From Elephas maximus indicus (Eukaryota > Chordata > Mammalia > Proboscidea > Elephantidae), in NCBI RefSeq assembly GCF_024166365.1, contig NC_064834.1, positions 57,640,001 to 57,704,000 of the forward strand: DNA of 64,000 bases, given 5' to 3'. This document shows positions 1-10,730 of the stretch, one piece after another. Positions within the stretch are counted from its first letter, which is position 1, and each line of letters opens with the position of its first letter. The notes below the pieces were generated by a model. That model saw only the letters and a list, made by a program, of their open reading frames with translations. It made no database searches and was not told the DNA's origin. The translations under genes were made by a program, and so were the position numbers.

Positions 1-60
1 GCGGAGTGTATTTGAGACTTCCAGGGGTAGGTGGGTCTAGTAATACTCCTTACTGGGATA

Positions 61-231
61 ACCAAAAAAAAAAAAGCAAACCCATTGCCCTTGAATTGCT
101 TCTGATTCAGCGATCCTATAGGACAAAGTAGAATTGCCCCACAGAATTTCCAAGGAGCACCTGGGGGATTTGAACTGCTGGCCTTTTGGTTAGCAGCTAT
201 AGCTCTTAACCACTACACCACCAGGGTTTCC
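61..231 (-). mobile_element. AfroSINE, short form
   Basis: tRNA-derived SINE in reverse orientation. The tail side reads ACCAAAA...AAACCCATTGCC and the head side ends CACCACCAGGGTTTCC. The segment between tail and head is the short type (CCAAGGAGCACCTGGGGGATT), lacking the roughly 45-bp block with GTAATCTTTA seen in long copies. No coding capacity. Confidence 0.9.
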
Positions 232-1500
232 AATGCTTCATAGTACTACACTATATCTACGTACCATAACTTATTTATCCAGTCGAGTGGGACCACTTTT
301 GGATACTTCTGGGCTTGAGGACAGGAGGAAACTATCAGCTGTATTTTCTAAATTGGATTTAATGGAAAGCAGTTGTTGGAGAAAGCTGCCACCACTGCAA
401 CTACTTAGTCCCAGGGAAATGTGACCTCAAGATATTTTCATCTTAACGGAGAATATTTTTGCCTAATTTTTCCTCCACTTATATTCTGGAAAAAGGACAT
501 AAGGAACCTGGTTGACAGGGTGTGTGCTCATCTTCAGTGAAACAACACTGTTAATTCAAGTACTTCAAAGGCACAATAGCTCAAAGCAGAGACTCCCTTG
601 AGAAGAGACAGCACCTCATCTCTGTATTAAGCACAAGCTGCTTTACCAAGGTGGCCTATGGAAAGCCAAGGAACAGTCGCCCAGGAAATCAGTAGAAAAG
701 TGTAAATTTGTTCCTAATGCCCTCAACCTTCCTCCTCTGAGCCTTTCTTCTCCAGACAGCCGCACACACAAGAGACATAGGGTGGGCTTTCAGTCCCCCA
801 GCCCTGGGGTCTATTCCACAGGAAGGTTGCTCAATCTCTCTCTGGATCTCATTTGTAAAATGGAGCTGTTCATATCCACTTTGAATAATTAATGCGGGGT
901 TTGGAAATAGTACTACTGCTACTGCTACCACCACCTCATCCTTAAAATGGATAAGGGGAAAAGGATAATTAATATACTTTTCCAGAGACGGCCAGGGGCA
1001 GATATTACTTTTGCAGAATAAAATGTCAGCTCTATCTGCCTGTAGATGTACAAAGCATATTTATAGATGGAAGGGGGTCAAGAAAAGGCTACAGATAGAC
1101 ACAACCTCAAGCGTACCTTAATAGTGGATTTTATGATTCCTTTAATGTCCTAAAATACAATCCTATATACATCAGAAAAATATATACATGGGCATATATA
1201 TAGACACATACAAACATAAGATTGAGCACTTAGCCACATACGCCAAAAAATGAACAAAGTGCTTTACGTGCATTATGTCATTTAATATAGCAGCCTGAAG
1301 AGAGGATCATATCCCTCATGCTCTGATGAAGAAAATTAATCCTGGGTTTGACACCAACCTTAAACCCAGGCCTGTCTAAGGCTAAAGGTCATGTTCAGCC
1401 ATAATATTACTACTGCTATTGCTGCTGCTACTTCTGCTTTTGCTACTACATTGATGCTATATTTATGATATATTACTGCATCATTACTCTTACAAATCTG
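232..1500. other. Intergenic, no gene seen
   Basis: Mostly unique sequence. A weak MIR-like core lies near 822-870 (pattern of CTCATTTGTAAAATGGAG). Imperfect TGC/TAC triplet runs occur near 905-930 and 1404-1450. No splice-bounded open frame was recognised. Confidence 0.6.
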
Positions 1501-1858
1501 TTGTTGTTGTTGTGAGGTGCCATCGAGTCAGTTCCGACTCATAGCCACCCTATGCACAACAGAACGAAACACTGCCCGGTCCTGCACCATCCTTACGATC
1601 ATTATTATGCTTGAGCTCATTGTTGCAGCCACTGTGTCAGTCCACCTTGTTGAGGGTTCTCCCCTTTTCCGCTGACCCTGCACTCTGCCAAGTGTGATGT
1701 CCTTCTCCCGGGACTGATCCCTCCTGACAACATGTCCAAAGTATGTAAGATGCAGTCTCGCCATCCTTGCTTCTAAGGAGCATTCCGGTTGCACTTCTTC
1801 TAAGACAGATTTGTTTGTTCTTTTGGCAGTCCATGGTATTCAATATTCTTCGCCAACA
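1501..1858 (-). mobile_element. RTE LINE 3' end, 5'-truncated
   Basis: Begins on the + strand with (TTG)4, the reverse of the CAA-rich RTE tail. The minus strand encodes the C-terminal end of the RTE ORF: a frame at 1528-1794 contains YFGHVVRRDQS and a GQRKRGEPSTRW stretch, typical of the RTE/BovB tail domain. Only about 360 bp remain and the frame is broken, so it is inactive. Confidence 0.85.
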
Positions 1859-1861
1859 CCA

Positions 1862-1899
1862 CAATCTAGCAACTATTTATAAATCTAGCAACTACTTAT
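1862..1899. repeat. 19-bp tandem duplication
   Basis: Two adjacent near-identical copies of AAATCTAGCAACTATTTAT at 1862-1880 and 1881-1899, with two mismatches. They abut the truncated 5' side of the RTE fragment. Confidence 0.75.
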
Positions 1900-4254
1900 A
1901 GAGTGTTAAGCTGAGCAATTGATAAACGTTATCTCCTTTATACTCTATGGTGCCCCTATGAAATGTCTAATGAACATCTCTTGTTTTGCTGTTGTTATTT
2001 GGTTGTTTTCCTTTTCTTTGGCAAATTCCTCCTCTGCTATCCTCCAAGGCTCCTACGGAGTTGCCAAACCAAGGAACATGCTCCCCCTGAGAGAGGGGCA
2101 GGCATGAGACCCAAACTAGCATAACCAGATTCTCTCTCCCAGAAATTTGAATCTTAATAACATACACAGGGAGATGGAATATTGTTGGAACCCAGTCATT
2201 GGCTCAGAAATACCCAGAGCTGCTGTGATTCTTGCTGTCTCCAGAGCTCAGCTGCTCATTCTTCCTCTGATTCAGTGAGCTACCATAAAATCATTTCTTT
2301 TTTTATTGCATCCTTTCAATGGAATTATTTTTCAAGCTTAAATTAGTCACTTTGGTTCCTGCTGCTTGCAATCAAATTACCTGACTTGTAAATTACTCCA
2401 GTTTACAAATAAGGCTACTGAGGCCCAGAGAAAAGATCATGATAGCAAGATTCAGAGAGGACAACCACAGAAGCCCTCCCACCTAGAAGTAGGACTCAAA
2501 TGCAGCTCGGGCTGATCCTAGAGCCTGACTCTCCTGTCCAGCTCTGCCTCTTAACAGTGTCTCCAGCCCTGTCCAAGAGGCCTCTGAAGGAATCTAAGAG
2601 ATTCCAGTGCCAAACAGGAAGTTAGGGGAGACTGAAGGGCACTGTGAAGAACTCTCCTTTTTTATTAGAAGCAGGAGTTAGATGGATAATCTTTAATACT
2701 TGCTTGGGCAGAGGCACTGGGCTGGCAGAATTGCCATCATCCACAGCCCTGGAAGAGAGGTCTGGAGACCACCTATGGGGTCAAACAAACCGGGATCCTG
2801 AGGAACTTGTGGGGACCAGGAAGGAACTTAGATGGCCAGCGCAGCTGGAAAGACTAGGGTTGCTCAGGGCAATGGCTATTTACCAACCAGTATGGCAATA
2901 TTTCCATTTTTCAGGCTATGCGTATGGCCGTTCCAGTGCATACAGTGTGAATATCAGACCTGGATGGAAGCTGGTCTTTGACTGGGCAGTAGTGAAGGGG
3001 AGCCCAGTGAAACAACCCAGGGATGGAAAAACAGCAAAATCTGCAGCCCAGTGCAGCTTCCAGTGCCCATAGGCAGATCTGCAGTCTTCTCCTGCTTGCC
3101 TTCCAGTGCTGGCGGAACCAGACGAGGGGCTACCTAGTAGGTCTCCTGCAGCACTCTGAACACCATGCTCTGCCTATCCTTTTGCACCTGGATTGATGAT
3201 GTAGATTGATGGTGTTGAATAATTCATAAAGAAAGGACATTTAGAGAGTGAAATAATAAAAAGAAATAGAAAATCCCAGAGATATGCAATGACTGATTAA
3301 AAAGCTTAACTCCCTGTCAGTTGACATGTTTGTGTCTTGCTTGCCTGCAGCCAAGATCTCTGAAACCAAGGAGGTGGAAGACCTCTGGACCTCGTGCCCC
3401 AGCCAGGGAAGACCCAAGAGCCCTCCTTGAGACTTCTGCTTCTTGGGCTGAACTTGCAGTAGGGAAGAAGTTGTTAAAGATGTGTAAAAACTCAAGCTCT
3501 CCCTCCCAGAGGCAATTTTTCTTTTTCAAGAGTTTGTCTTCTAAAGAAACAACACTTTGCTTCTCATTGGAAACTGTATTTGTATAGGCATGGACCAATC
3601 CTTCTGTGCTGTGCTGATCCCTTGCACAACACACCACAGTATGTGTTTGCTTTTCACGGATACATTTTAAATTATACAAGGTGCTTTCTGAGGTCCACAT
3701 AGAGGGCTTGGAACAGGCTAAAAGACTCCATGCCTCATGAGGAGGCCTATTTAAAATACACAGGTCTTGTTTGAAACAGAGAAGGCAGGCTCCAGTGTTC
3801 TCTCTTTTCCTCCCTCATTTCTCTCTTGGAAACAGCAAATAGCTTGTTCCTCCCTTACGGCTCTGCATGAGCTCCCACTATTCCAAGTGGTTTACCTCCA
3901 TAAAACTGTTAACTGGCAGTCAGAAACTAAAGCAGATGAATTAGACCTGAGGAGATAGCATACAATGCCTTGTGCTCCCAGACAACTTCATTACTTTAAT
4001 TACCTAAAAAATATAAATAGTTTGGCTGGGTAGGAATCTCATTCCCCAGCCTAAACGATAATAGTGGTTGGGAGAGATGATCCCAAATCCTGCCACTATT
4101 CCATTGCCCTAAAATATTTTTTCTGGAAGCATATCTCTGACCTTTCTGCGTGTGCTGTCTAAGCCACTGAAAGTAGCTGAGGGGATGGCCCTTGGATACC
4201 CAAGGACTTGGGGAAGGAAATAGGAATAGGTATTTATTAAAGGTACACTGTGGG
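1900..4254. other. Intergenic, no gene supported
   Basis: Mostly unique. A weak MIR-like stretch lies near 2390-2540. A 142-codon frame at 2644-3072 has no recognisable domain and no convincing splice context. A fair acceptor-like CTTGCCTGCAG at about 3350 lacks a good donor downstream. Confidence 0.55.
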
Positions 4255-4535
4255 CTATTCCTCCATTCAATGACTAGCTATTATGTATCTACCATGAGTC
4301 AGACACTGTTCTAGGCACCTCCCATGCAACAGGAAAAGGCAGTCAAGATCCTTGCTCTCATCATGAGGCTTATAGCCTTGCTGGGGCAGAGGGAGGAGGA
4401 GAAAATAATAAAGAACAAACACATGGGCACATTCTTTCTGGATGTTGAAAAAGAGAGAAATGTGAAGAATTAGAGGCAGAACATTCCAGAGAGATACAAA
4501 AGAAAGTGCAAATGCCTCAAAGTAGGAACCAGCTG
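4255..4535 (-). mobile_element. L2 LINE 3' remnant
   Basis: The + strand follows the reverse complement of the L2 3' end: a CATTCAATGACTAGCTATTATG-like start, then CAGACACTGTTCTAGGCAC, the CCTTGCTCTCATCATGAGG block and a purine-rich GGGCAGAGGGAGGAGGAG. Old and diverged. Confidence 0.65.
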
Positions 4536-4597
4536 AGTAAGCTCTAGGCTGGCACACAAGGCTGAGCTGAGCAGGTGGGGTTCACATCACACCTGAT

Positions 4598-4731
4598 AGC
4601 ATAGCTTTGCCACTTACTTGCTGTGGGAACTTACAACAGTGACTTCTTATCTCTCACCTATTTGCTCATCATTACATGTGATTAATAAGGCTTCCCTTAC
4701 AAGCTTTTGTAAGGTTAAATTGTATAATGCG
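4598..4731 (+). mobile_element. MIR SINE fragment
   Basis: Contains the MIR core pattern TTTGCCACTTACTTGCTGTG followed by a diverged TTGCTCATC and a GTGATTAATAAGG region. Ancient mammalian SINE. Confidence 0.6.
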
Positions 4732-4742
4732 AACTGACCACT

Positions 4743-4953
4743 AGGGAGCCCTGGTGGCACAGTGGTTAAAGTGCTCTGCTGCTAACAGAGAAGTCAGCCA
4801 TTCAAACCCACCAGCTGCTCGATGGGAGAAAGATGTGGCAGTCTGCTTCTGTGAGGATTTATAGCCTTGGAAACCCTATGGGGCAGTTCTACTCTGTCCT
4901 ATAGGGTCACTATGAGTCAGAATTGTCAACAGCAGTGGATTTGGTTTGGTTTA
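4743..4953 (+). mobile_element. AfroSINE, long form, with 11-bp TSD
   Basis: Full-length forward SINE from GGAGCCCTGGTGGCACAGTGG to the GGTTTGGTTT tail. It contains the long-form block (GAGAAAGATGTGGCAGTCTG) absent from short copies. Flanking duplications AACTGACCACT lie at 4732-4742 and 4954-4964, showing target-primed insertion. Confidence 0.95.
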
Positions 4954-5086
4954 AACTGACCACTTAACAAGGCCCTGGCAGATATTGAGATCAAAATAAA
5001 TGGTGTCAGTTGTCTGACATTGCTGTTACTAATTTGTAGTATCTTCCCAGGTCTTCTACAGATATCCTGTACTCCAAAGAGAATGG

Positions 5087-5262
5087 AAAAAAAAAAAAAA
5101 AAAAAAAAAACCCATTCCCATCGAGTCAATTCTGACACATAGCGACCCTATAGAGCAGAGTAGAACTGCCCTATAGGGTTTCTAAGGAGTGGCTAGTGGA
5201 TTTGAACCACTGACATTTTGGTTTGTAGCCAAGATCTTAACCACTGCACCGCCAGGGCTATA
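5087..5262 (-). mobile_element. AfroSINE, short form, flanked by A-runs
   Basis: Reverse copy from CCCATTCCCATCGAGTC to CACCGCCAGGGCTA. On the + strand there is a run of about 24 A at its tail side and a run of about 19 A at its head side, suggesting insertion into, and duplication of, an A-rich target. Confidence 0.85.
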
Positions 5263-6919
5263 AAAAAAAAAAAAAAAAAAATTTCATTTTTCTGAAATGG
5301 CACCCTTCATCCATAACTTCATACATGAAACACTCCCACCACCCCCCATCTCTACTGCCCTCATCCCTCCACATCACCTTGTCCATCAGCGTGCTCTAAA
5401 GTTCCATCATTCTTGATGTCTCCTGAATGGCTCTCTTCACACCTGACCATATGTCAATTAACTAGATAGACGCAACAGCTCAGCTTAAATCTATGTTGGC
5501 TTCACCAGTATTCTGATACATCTGGATACAGCTCAAGATTTTTTAGGGCCAGCACTCCTGAGGTCTTTTTCCATGGGGGCTATTTCAGGATATCAGAGTC
5601 CATTTCAAGTATCCAACTGGTAGGATTTTACTATGGAAAACCAGTTACAAAGATGTGGGAGAAACTGAAACACTATACAAAAGGTGGAGATGCAAACCAC
5701 AAATCAGCAAAAGCATGAAGTTGATATCACCCTTAGGCTATAGGGATAAAGGGAAAAAGTGGAGCTGCCAGAGTCCAGGAAACTGGCCATCTCGAGGAAA
5801 CAGGAATGATGGGAGGTAGGACCACGGAAGGAATGTATGTTCAGTAACTGCAAGAGCCACAGAAGAGAAGCACTTTGCCCAGCAACACTGCCCAATGCAA
5901 AGAGTGAGAAGGAACCCAGGTTCTCCCTTTCTCTCACCCTCCAAGCTCTTGTTAAGTGTCTCCCATTGGCCAACAAGAGGGAAAGGGAGTTTGGGAAATG
6001 TAGTTTGAAGGGATGAACCTCCTGTGATTTGGAGCAGAGTAAGGGAGGGAAATGAACAGCATGGGGCAGACACCAGAGCCACCATGCCACATACTGCACA
6101 TCACAACCTGAGTATTTAGCTTTGACATCTACACAACACACAGGCAGCTCAGGCGGTGAAGAGACACGTACGAAACAATTTATCTTCAAACAAGAGTCAG
6201 ATACTCAGATACTCAAACTTGCTGAGGGGGATCAATTTGTGAGGCCTGCACATTGCCAGTTACTCAGCCTCTCCCGCCAGCCTGAACTCACTGCACTGGG
6301 TAAGCCTGAGTCTTAGGAAGGGCAATCTGCCCACCACACCTGAAAGAGCTGATGAACTAAAATCTGTAAAGTACAAGGAGCTCCAAGCAACACTGCCATG
6401 AGGCTTCGGTAACAGGTTATGAAACAAAGATGCATCCAAGAGATTACCCCAGGTTAGCAGAGTTGTGATTTTGGTATAATAAGCACCAATTGCTTTTGTT
6501 GGAATAGAAGTTACTGCCCTCTATAAACACCTTACTCTCGAAGACGTTGACCACTGGACACCCAAGCACAGCTAGCAGCAAGCAGTAGCAGCAGCAACAG
6601 CAGCAGTAGTGTGAGTCATTTTAATAGGCACCCATGATGATGCCCACTACACGGCACCAGAATCTGACATATCAAATCACCACACAGACCTGAACCAAGA
6701 AGAAAGGGAAGGATAAGAATACTGAGGTAACGTATAGAAAGGTTTGCGAGCCCACAATAATATACATTATTGTTTTATAAATATGTATTTCGTATAATTC
6801 TTTCACTGCATTATGACATTGTAGGTTTTAACTCACATTCCTATCTCAGAGATGCTGAATTAAGAAAAAAATGCATCTCAGAGTTAATGAAATATACAAT
6901 AATATGATCTATAATAAAT
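5263..6919. other. Intergenic, no gene supported
   Basis: Contains a locally GC-richer stretch at about 5650-6070 that looks like an old interspersed repeat I cannot name (CTCCCATTGGCCAACAAGAG near 5960). A 161-codon minus frame across it (5704-6189) has no recognisable domain. Confidence 0.5.
6570..6611 (+). repeat. Imperfect CAG-type triplet repeat
   Basis: Interrupted run of AGCAGCAGCAACAGCAGCAG type units. No surrounding open reading frame of note. Confidence 0.7.
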
Positions 6920-7130
6920 AACTATTGAGCACTTTTTTTTCTGTTGGGCACTAAATCAAGTGTTTTTACATTCATCAATCCTCATAACAAATTTCGGGAT
7001 GGTAGACACTTTGCTTATCTCCATTTTGGAGATGATGAAACTGAAGCTGAAGAACTTGCCCAAGGTTACAGAACTATGAAGTGGTCACACAGGGTTCAAA
7101 CTCTAAACATGTCCTCACATCCATTTGTTT
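6920..7130 (-). mobile_element. MIR SINE, reverse
   Basis: Shows the reverse MIR order: TTGGGCACTAAATCAAGTG, TCAATCCTCATAACAA, CCATTTTGGAGATGATGAAAC, GAACTTGCCCAAGG, then AGGGTTCAAACTC. Well-preserved order, clear divergence. Confidence 0.8.
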
Positions 7131-7392
7131 ATAATGCTTCCATGTAAGACACTTCTTGGAAGCTTCCAGAAATTTTTGGAGCTGAGGACAGCCTTTAAAG
7201 AGATGATATATATCTGACAATATTAAGTAGGAGATAGCTATTTAAGCTTTTTGGTTTGTTATCGTGAATCAATAACTATATTCACTTCCCATACACATGA
7301 TATGGCCTAAGGAAACCTACATGTAGATACTTAATCATAATGATGTCTCTGTTTTCTTGAAGGGACTGGTCTATGTATTTCTCATCACTATT

Positions 7393-7609
7393 TAAAAAAC
7401 AAACAAAGACAAATGCCATTGAGTTGATTCTGACTCATAGCAGCCCTATAGGACAGGGTAGAACTGCTCCATGGGGTTTCCAAGGCTGTAAATCTTTACA
7501 GAAGCAGACTGCCACATCTTTCTCCCAAAAAGCAAGGGCTGGTGGGTTCAAACCATTGACTTTTTGGTCAGTAGCTGAGCATTTTATCCACTGTGCCACC
7601 AGAGCTTCT
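7393..7609 (-). mobile_element. AfroSINE, long form
   Basis: Reverse copy with the long-form block (GGCTGTAAATCTTTACAGAA and GACTGCCACATCTTTCTCCC). Head side ends at GTGCCACCAGAGCTTCT. Diverged, with several CpG positions lost. Confidence 0.9.
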
Positions 7610-7610
7610 T

Positions 7611-7705
7611 ATCATTACTGTATACCTCACAGCATCTAGTCTAGTGACTTACATTTGAGGACTCAATAAATGTTTACTCCATGAGTGAATAAATTAATAA
7701 ACTAA
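7611..7705 (+). mobile_element. L2 3' tail
   Basis: TACCTCACAGCATCTAGTC...GAGGACTCAATAAATGTTTA matches the L2/MIR 3' end pattern (tail with AATAAATGTTTA). Lies directly next to the preceding SINE. Confidence 0.5.
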
Positions 7706-9545
7706 GGTGTTGTGTATATGTGGGGGTTAAGAGTGCACTGAAGAGAGTCTCAGAGACCGTCCTAGGTAGACTATAACCTAGTCGATCAATGTAATTCAGG
7801 TAGAAGCAGAAAGACATGCCAACTGGAGGGTTAATCTTTTTTTAGTTCTGCTGGGGCACTTGCAAACAGGGGGCTGTCTCATACATTTTTCACTAGCCAA
7901 AATGATAAAATATTGATTGAGAACTCAAAATTAATCCTTATAAGCAGTCTAAGATTTTAATAATTCAGTCACATTTCTCCGTGGTCTTGTTTGTTCCCTC
8001 CCCATAGCTGAGCAGAAACTGCTTTCTGAAGAGATGGGGACCATTTTATTTTTACCCAGAAGCATCAGCTTAAATTCCTGTAATTACGTGTCATGGCAAA
8101 TGTTAACTCACTCTAAGTGCCTTGCCTCATTCCCCAAACGTCTTCTAGAGCAGAAACACAGGTCATTCTTCTCCTTCTATGCCCACTGGAAATCTGTGTT
8201 TCCTTTTGTATGTTCATTGAGTGCTTTCTTGTCTGACTTCTAATTAGCTCTGAAGCTCTTTGATATACAAAACATACTACAGCTTTCAGTATGCAGATAA
8301 CAAAATGGCAGCTCCTCAGATGGCTGAATGGGATGAATGGAGACTTGAAGCCCTGGCTCTGTCAGCAACTTGCTTTGGGAAAATAAAGCTCCCTGTTAGC
8401 CTCATTTCCTTATTTGGAAAATATAGATCCCTTCAAGGTCCCGTTTGACCAAAATAAATGACTTGCTTCAGTCTAAAAAGTCCTATTGTACTCTGAGTTG
8501 AGGCACTTATGGTTCAAAAGTGTTTTGTAGAGTTTACAAAGTGGTAGAGACAGTATTTTAGTCAAAACTAATTTCTTGTTTTAGTAGAAAAGTTCCCAGA
8601 TGTAGGGTCCTTTTATTCCTAAAGCCTAAAGGGTTTCTGTGATCGGGTTTTCAGTCTGTCTCCAAAGTAAACAAATTATCATTTAAACTATGCTCTGGTG
8701 ATATAATGCAGTCATTTCAAGCATATGGGTTGGCACTAAACTTAAAGTTATACATGTTATTTCTTCCTTTCTTTTTTTCTACATCTTAGTTGGCAGACTC
8801 ATCTTGGATCCACAGGGTAATAACATGGAAACCTATCTGTAAGCTATGTAGGAACATGAGCGTATAAGCTTCGATGTTTACAATCCCTATCTAAATGTGG
8901 CAATTGCTTAGATACAGTCTTTGATGGGAAGAGAGATGTACATTTCAAGTGAGGCCTCCAGACACAGGAATTTTTTTTTAAATACCATTTTAGATCTAGC
9001 TGATAGAATCCTTGGATCCTGCCCTCAAACCTTCCCTAAACTGCAATTTCTTATCTTCGTTACTAATAATGTTTTCTGTTCCCATTCTTTGGTTCCCTTT
9101 TCCCACTTTGACCGCAAACTTCAATACCAATTGATAAGGCAAATTCCATAGATTAAGACACTTCAACTTGAGCTTACTTTAGATACCAGTAAGCTTAGAA
9201 CTAATTTCTGGCTCAACTTTAAATACTGTTTACGCTCTTGTAGGCTGAAAATCTACGTTCTTTCTTTCTCATTTGCTTTGAGTCATTAAATTTCCGGATA
9301 GGTCTGAATTTTTTGGCCTGTTCTTACATATATACAAATATCTATCTTGCTATACAAGTCACTGCAAATCCTTCATGGAAAGAAGCAATTTTGCAATTAT
9401 TTGTGAGCCATTTGCTTAGGTAAAGCTACAGCTTCAGACAATGCACTTATGGAAGTCAGCTGGGAAAAAAAAGTTTCAGAGATAGTCGTTACGTATATTA
9501 CACTTCAAGACAAAAGATCAATGTATTTAAGTAATCATCTTGTGT
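7706..9545. other. Intergenic, one possible microexon
   Basis: Mostly unique DNA. A long pyrimidine tract and AG at 8761-8789 precede a 27-bp segment (8790-8816) followed by GTAATAAC. It is open in one frame but too short to trust. No other gene evidence. Confidence 0.5.
8340..8450 (+). mobile_element. MIR SINE fragment
   Basis: CCCTGGCTCTGTCAGCAACTT, then CCTCATTTCCTTATTTGGAA and GATCCCTTCAAGG match the MIR sense order. Confidence 0.6.
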
Positions 9546-9716
9546 TACCAAAACCAAACCAAACCCAGTGCCTTGGAGTCGATTCCGACTCATAGCGACC
9601 CTATAGGACAGAGTAGAACTGCCCCACAGAGTTTCCAAGGAGCGCCTGGGGGATTCAAACTGCCAACCCTTTGGGTAGCAGCCGTAGCACTTAACTACTA
9701 CGCCACCGGGGTTTCC
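9546..9716 (-). mobile_element. AfroSINE, short form, with 10-bp TSD
   Basis: Reverse copy beginning ACCAAAACCAAACCAAACCC and ending CCACCGGGGTTTCC. Direct repeats CATCTTGTGT at 9536-9545 and 9717-9726 bound it exactly. CpG sites such as GTCGATTCCGACTC remain, so it is fairly young. Confidence 0.95.
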
Positions 9717-9726
9717 CATCTTGTGT

Positions 9727-10164
9727 ACATCATATTCAAAATAATAAGGAACTTTTCACCAACCTGTGACATACAGAAAGTTTTATTATTGCTCTATTAC
9801 ACATGTCAATATTAAAGAAAAAATGACATTAAATAACTGTCCAAGAGGAAAAAAATCTATTTAGTCATCCACACAGGTCTGGAAGCTAGGCTTCTAACTC
9901 TCTAGTCTTATATTCTTTCCGAGTCAAGCTCTTCCCAAACTGTGTTCCACTGGAGATAATAGTCCATGATATACTGATTATATTTCAAATTATATATCCC
10001 AAATGGAAAAGCAGTGTGAGAAAGAAACTTTTTTAAAATCATGTAACCCAGTTTTCTCTTGAATCTTACTCCACTCCTACCTACCCACAATCACTACCCT
10101 AGAAAACTCGGCAACATTAGGCCATGATCAGGGCACCATAAGTTTTAGAATGGTATTTGTAATC
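9727..10164. other. Intergenic, nothing recognised
   Basis: Unique AT-rich sequence between two SINEs. No repeat, RNA gene or exon pattern seen. Confidence 0.5.
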
Positions 10165-10337
10165 CTAGAAACCCCAGTGGTGTAGCAGTTAAGAGCTATG
10201 GCTTATAACCAAAAGGTTGGCAGTTCGAACTCACCAGCTGCTCCTTGGAAGCCCTATGGGGCAGTTCTACTCTGTATGACAGGGTTGCTATGAGTCAGAA
10301 CCAACTTGTGGGCAATGGATTTGGTTTTTGGTTTTTT
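10165..10337 (+). mobile_element. AfroSINE, short form
   Basis: Forward copy from GAAACCCCAGTGGTGTAGC to GGTTTTTGGTTTTTT. The B-box-like GGCAGTTCGAACTC is readable. Forms an inverted pair with the SINE at 10404-10573. Confidence 0.9.
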
Positions 10338-10403
10338 AAAGCTTTTCAATCCAGGGTGAGCAGAAAGGTTGATACCTTGGAAAACTACTGGGATTGCAAA
10401 TAT

Positions 10404-10573
10404 ACCAAAAACCAAAACAAACTCATTGCCATGGAGTTGATTCCAACTCATAGCGACCCTATAGGACAGAGCAGAACTGCCCCATAAAGTTTCCAAGGGG
10501 TGCGTGGTGGATTTGAACTGCCAGCCTTTTGGTTAGTAGCCGAGCTCTTAACCACCAAGTCACCAGGGCTCCT
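10404..10573 (-). mobile_element. AfroSINE, short form
   Basis: Reverse copy from ACCAAAAACCAAAACAAAC to CACCAGGGCTCC. Opposite in orientation to its neighbour 67 bp upstream, so the two can pair as a hairpin. Confidence 0.9.
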
Positions 10574-10599
10574 CTGTCGTATACAAGCTTGGTCAACTC

Positions 10600-10730
10600 C
10601 TGTTAAGTTACTTAAAGTCTCGAAATCTGCTTCTTTGTCTGTAAAATAAGGATAATAATAATCTTATGTGGTTGTTTTGAAAATTAAAAGGAAGGATATA
10701 TACAAAATGCCTGACAGAATAACAATCCGA
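10600..10730 (+). mobile_element. MIR SINE fragment
   Basis: Pattern TTTGTCTGTAAAATAAGG, GATAATAATAATCTTATG, GTGGTTGTTTTGAAAATTAAA and AAATGCCTGACAGA follows the MIR 3' half. Confidence 0.75.

Noticed and set aside
2644-3072. 142-codon open frame on the + strand
   Set aside because: No recognised domain, no splice or promoter context, and length within chance for a GC-richer patch. Not called as a gene.
3340-3500. Exon-like start after CTTGCCTGCAG
   Set aside because: The open frame ends after about 28 codons and no good donor follows.
5704-6189. 161-codon open frame on the minus strand
   Set aside because: Overlaps another long minus frame and lies across what looks like an old repeat; the residue pattern shows no domain.
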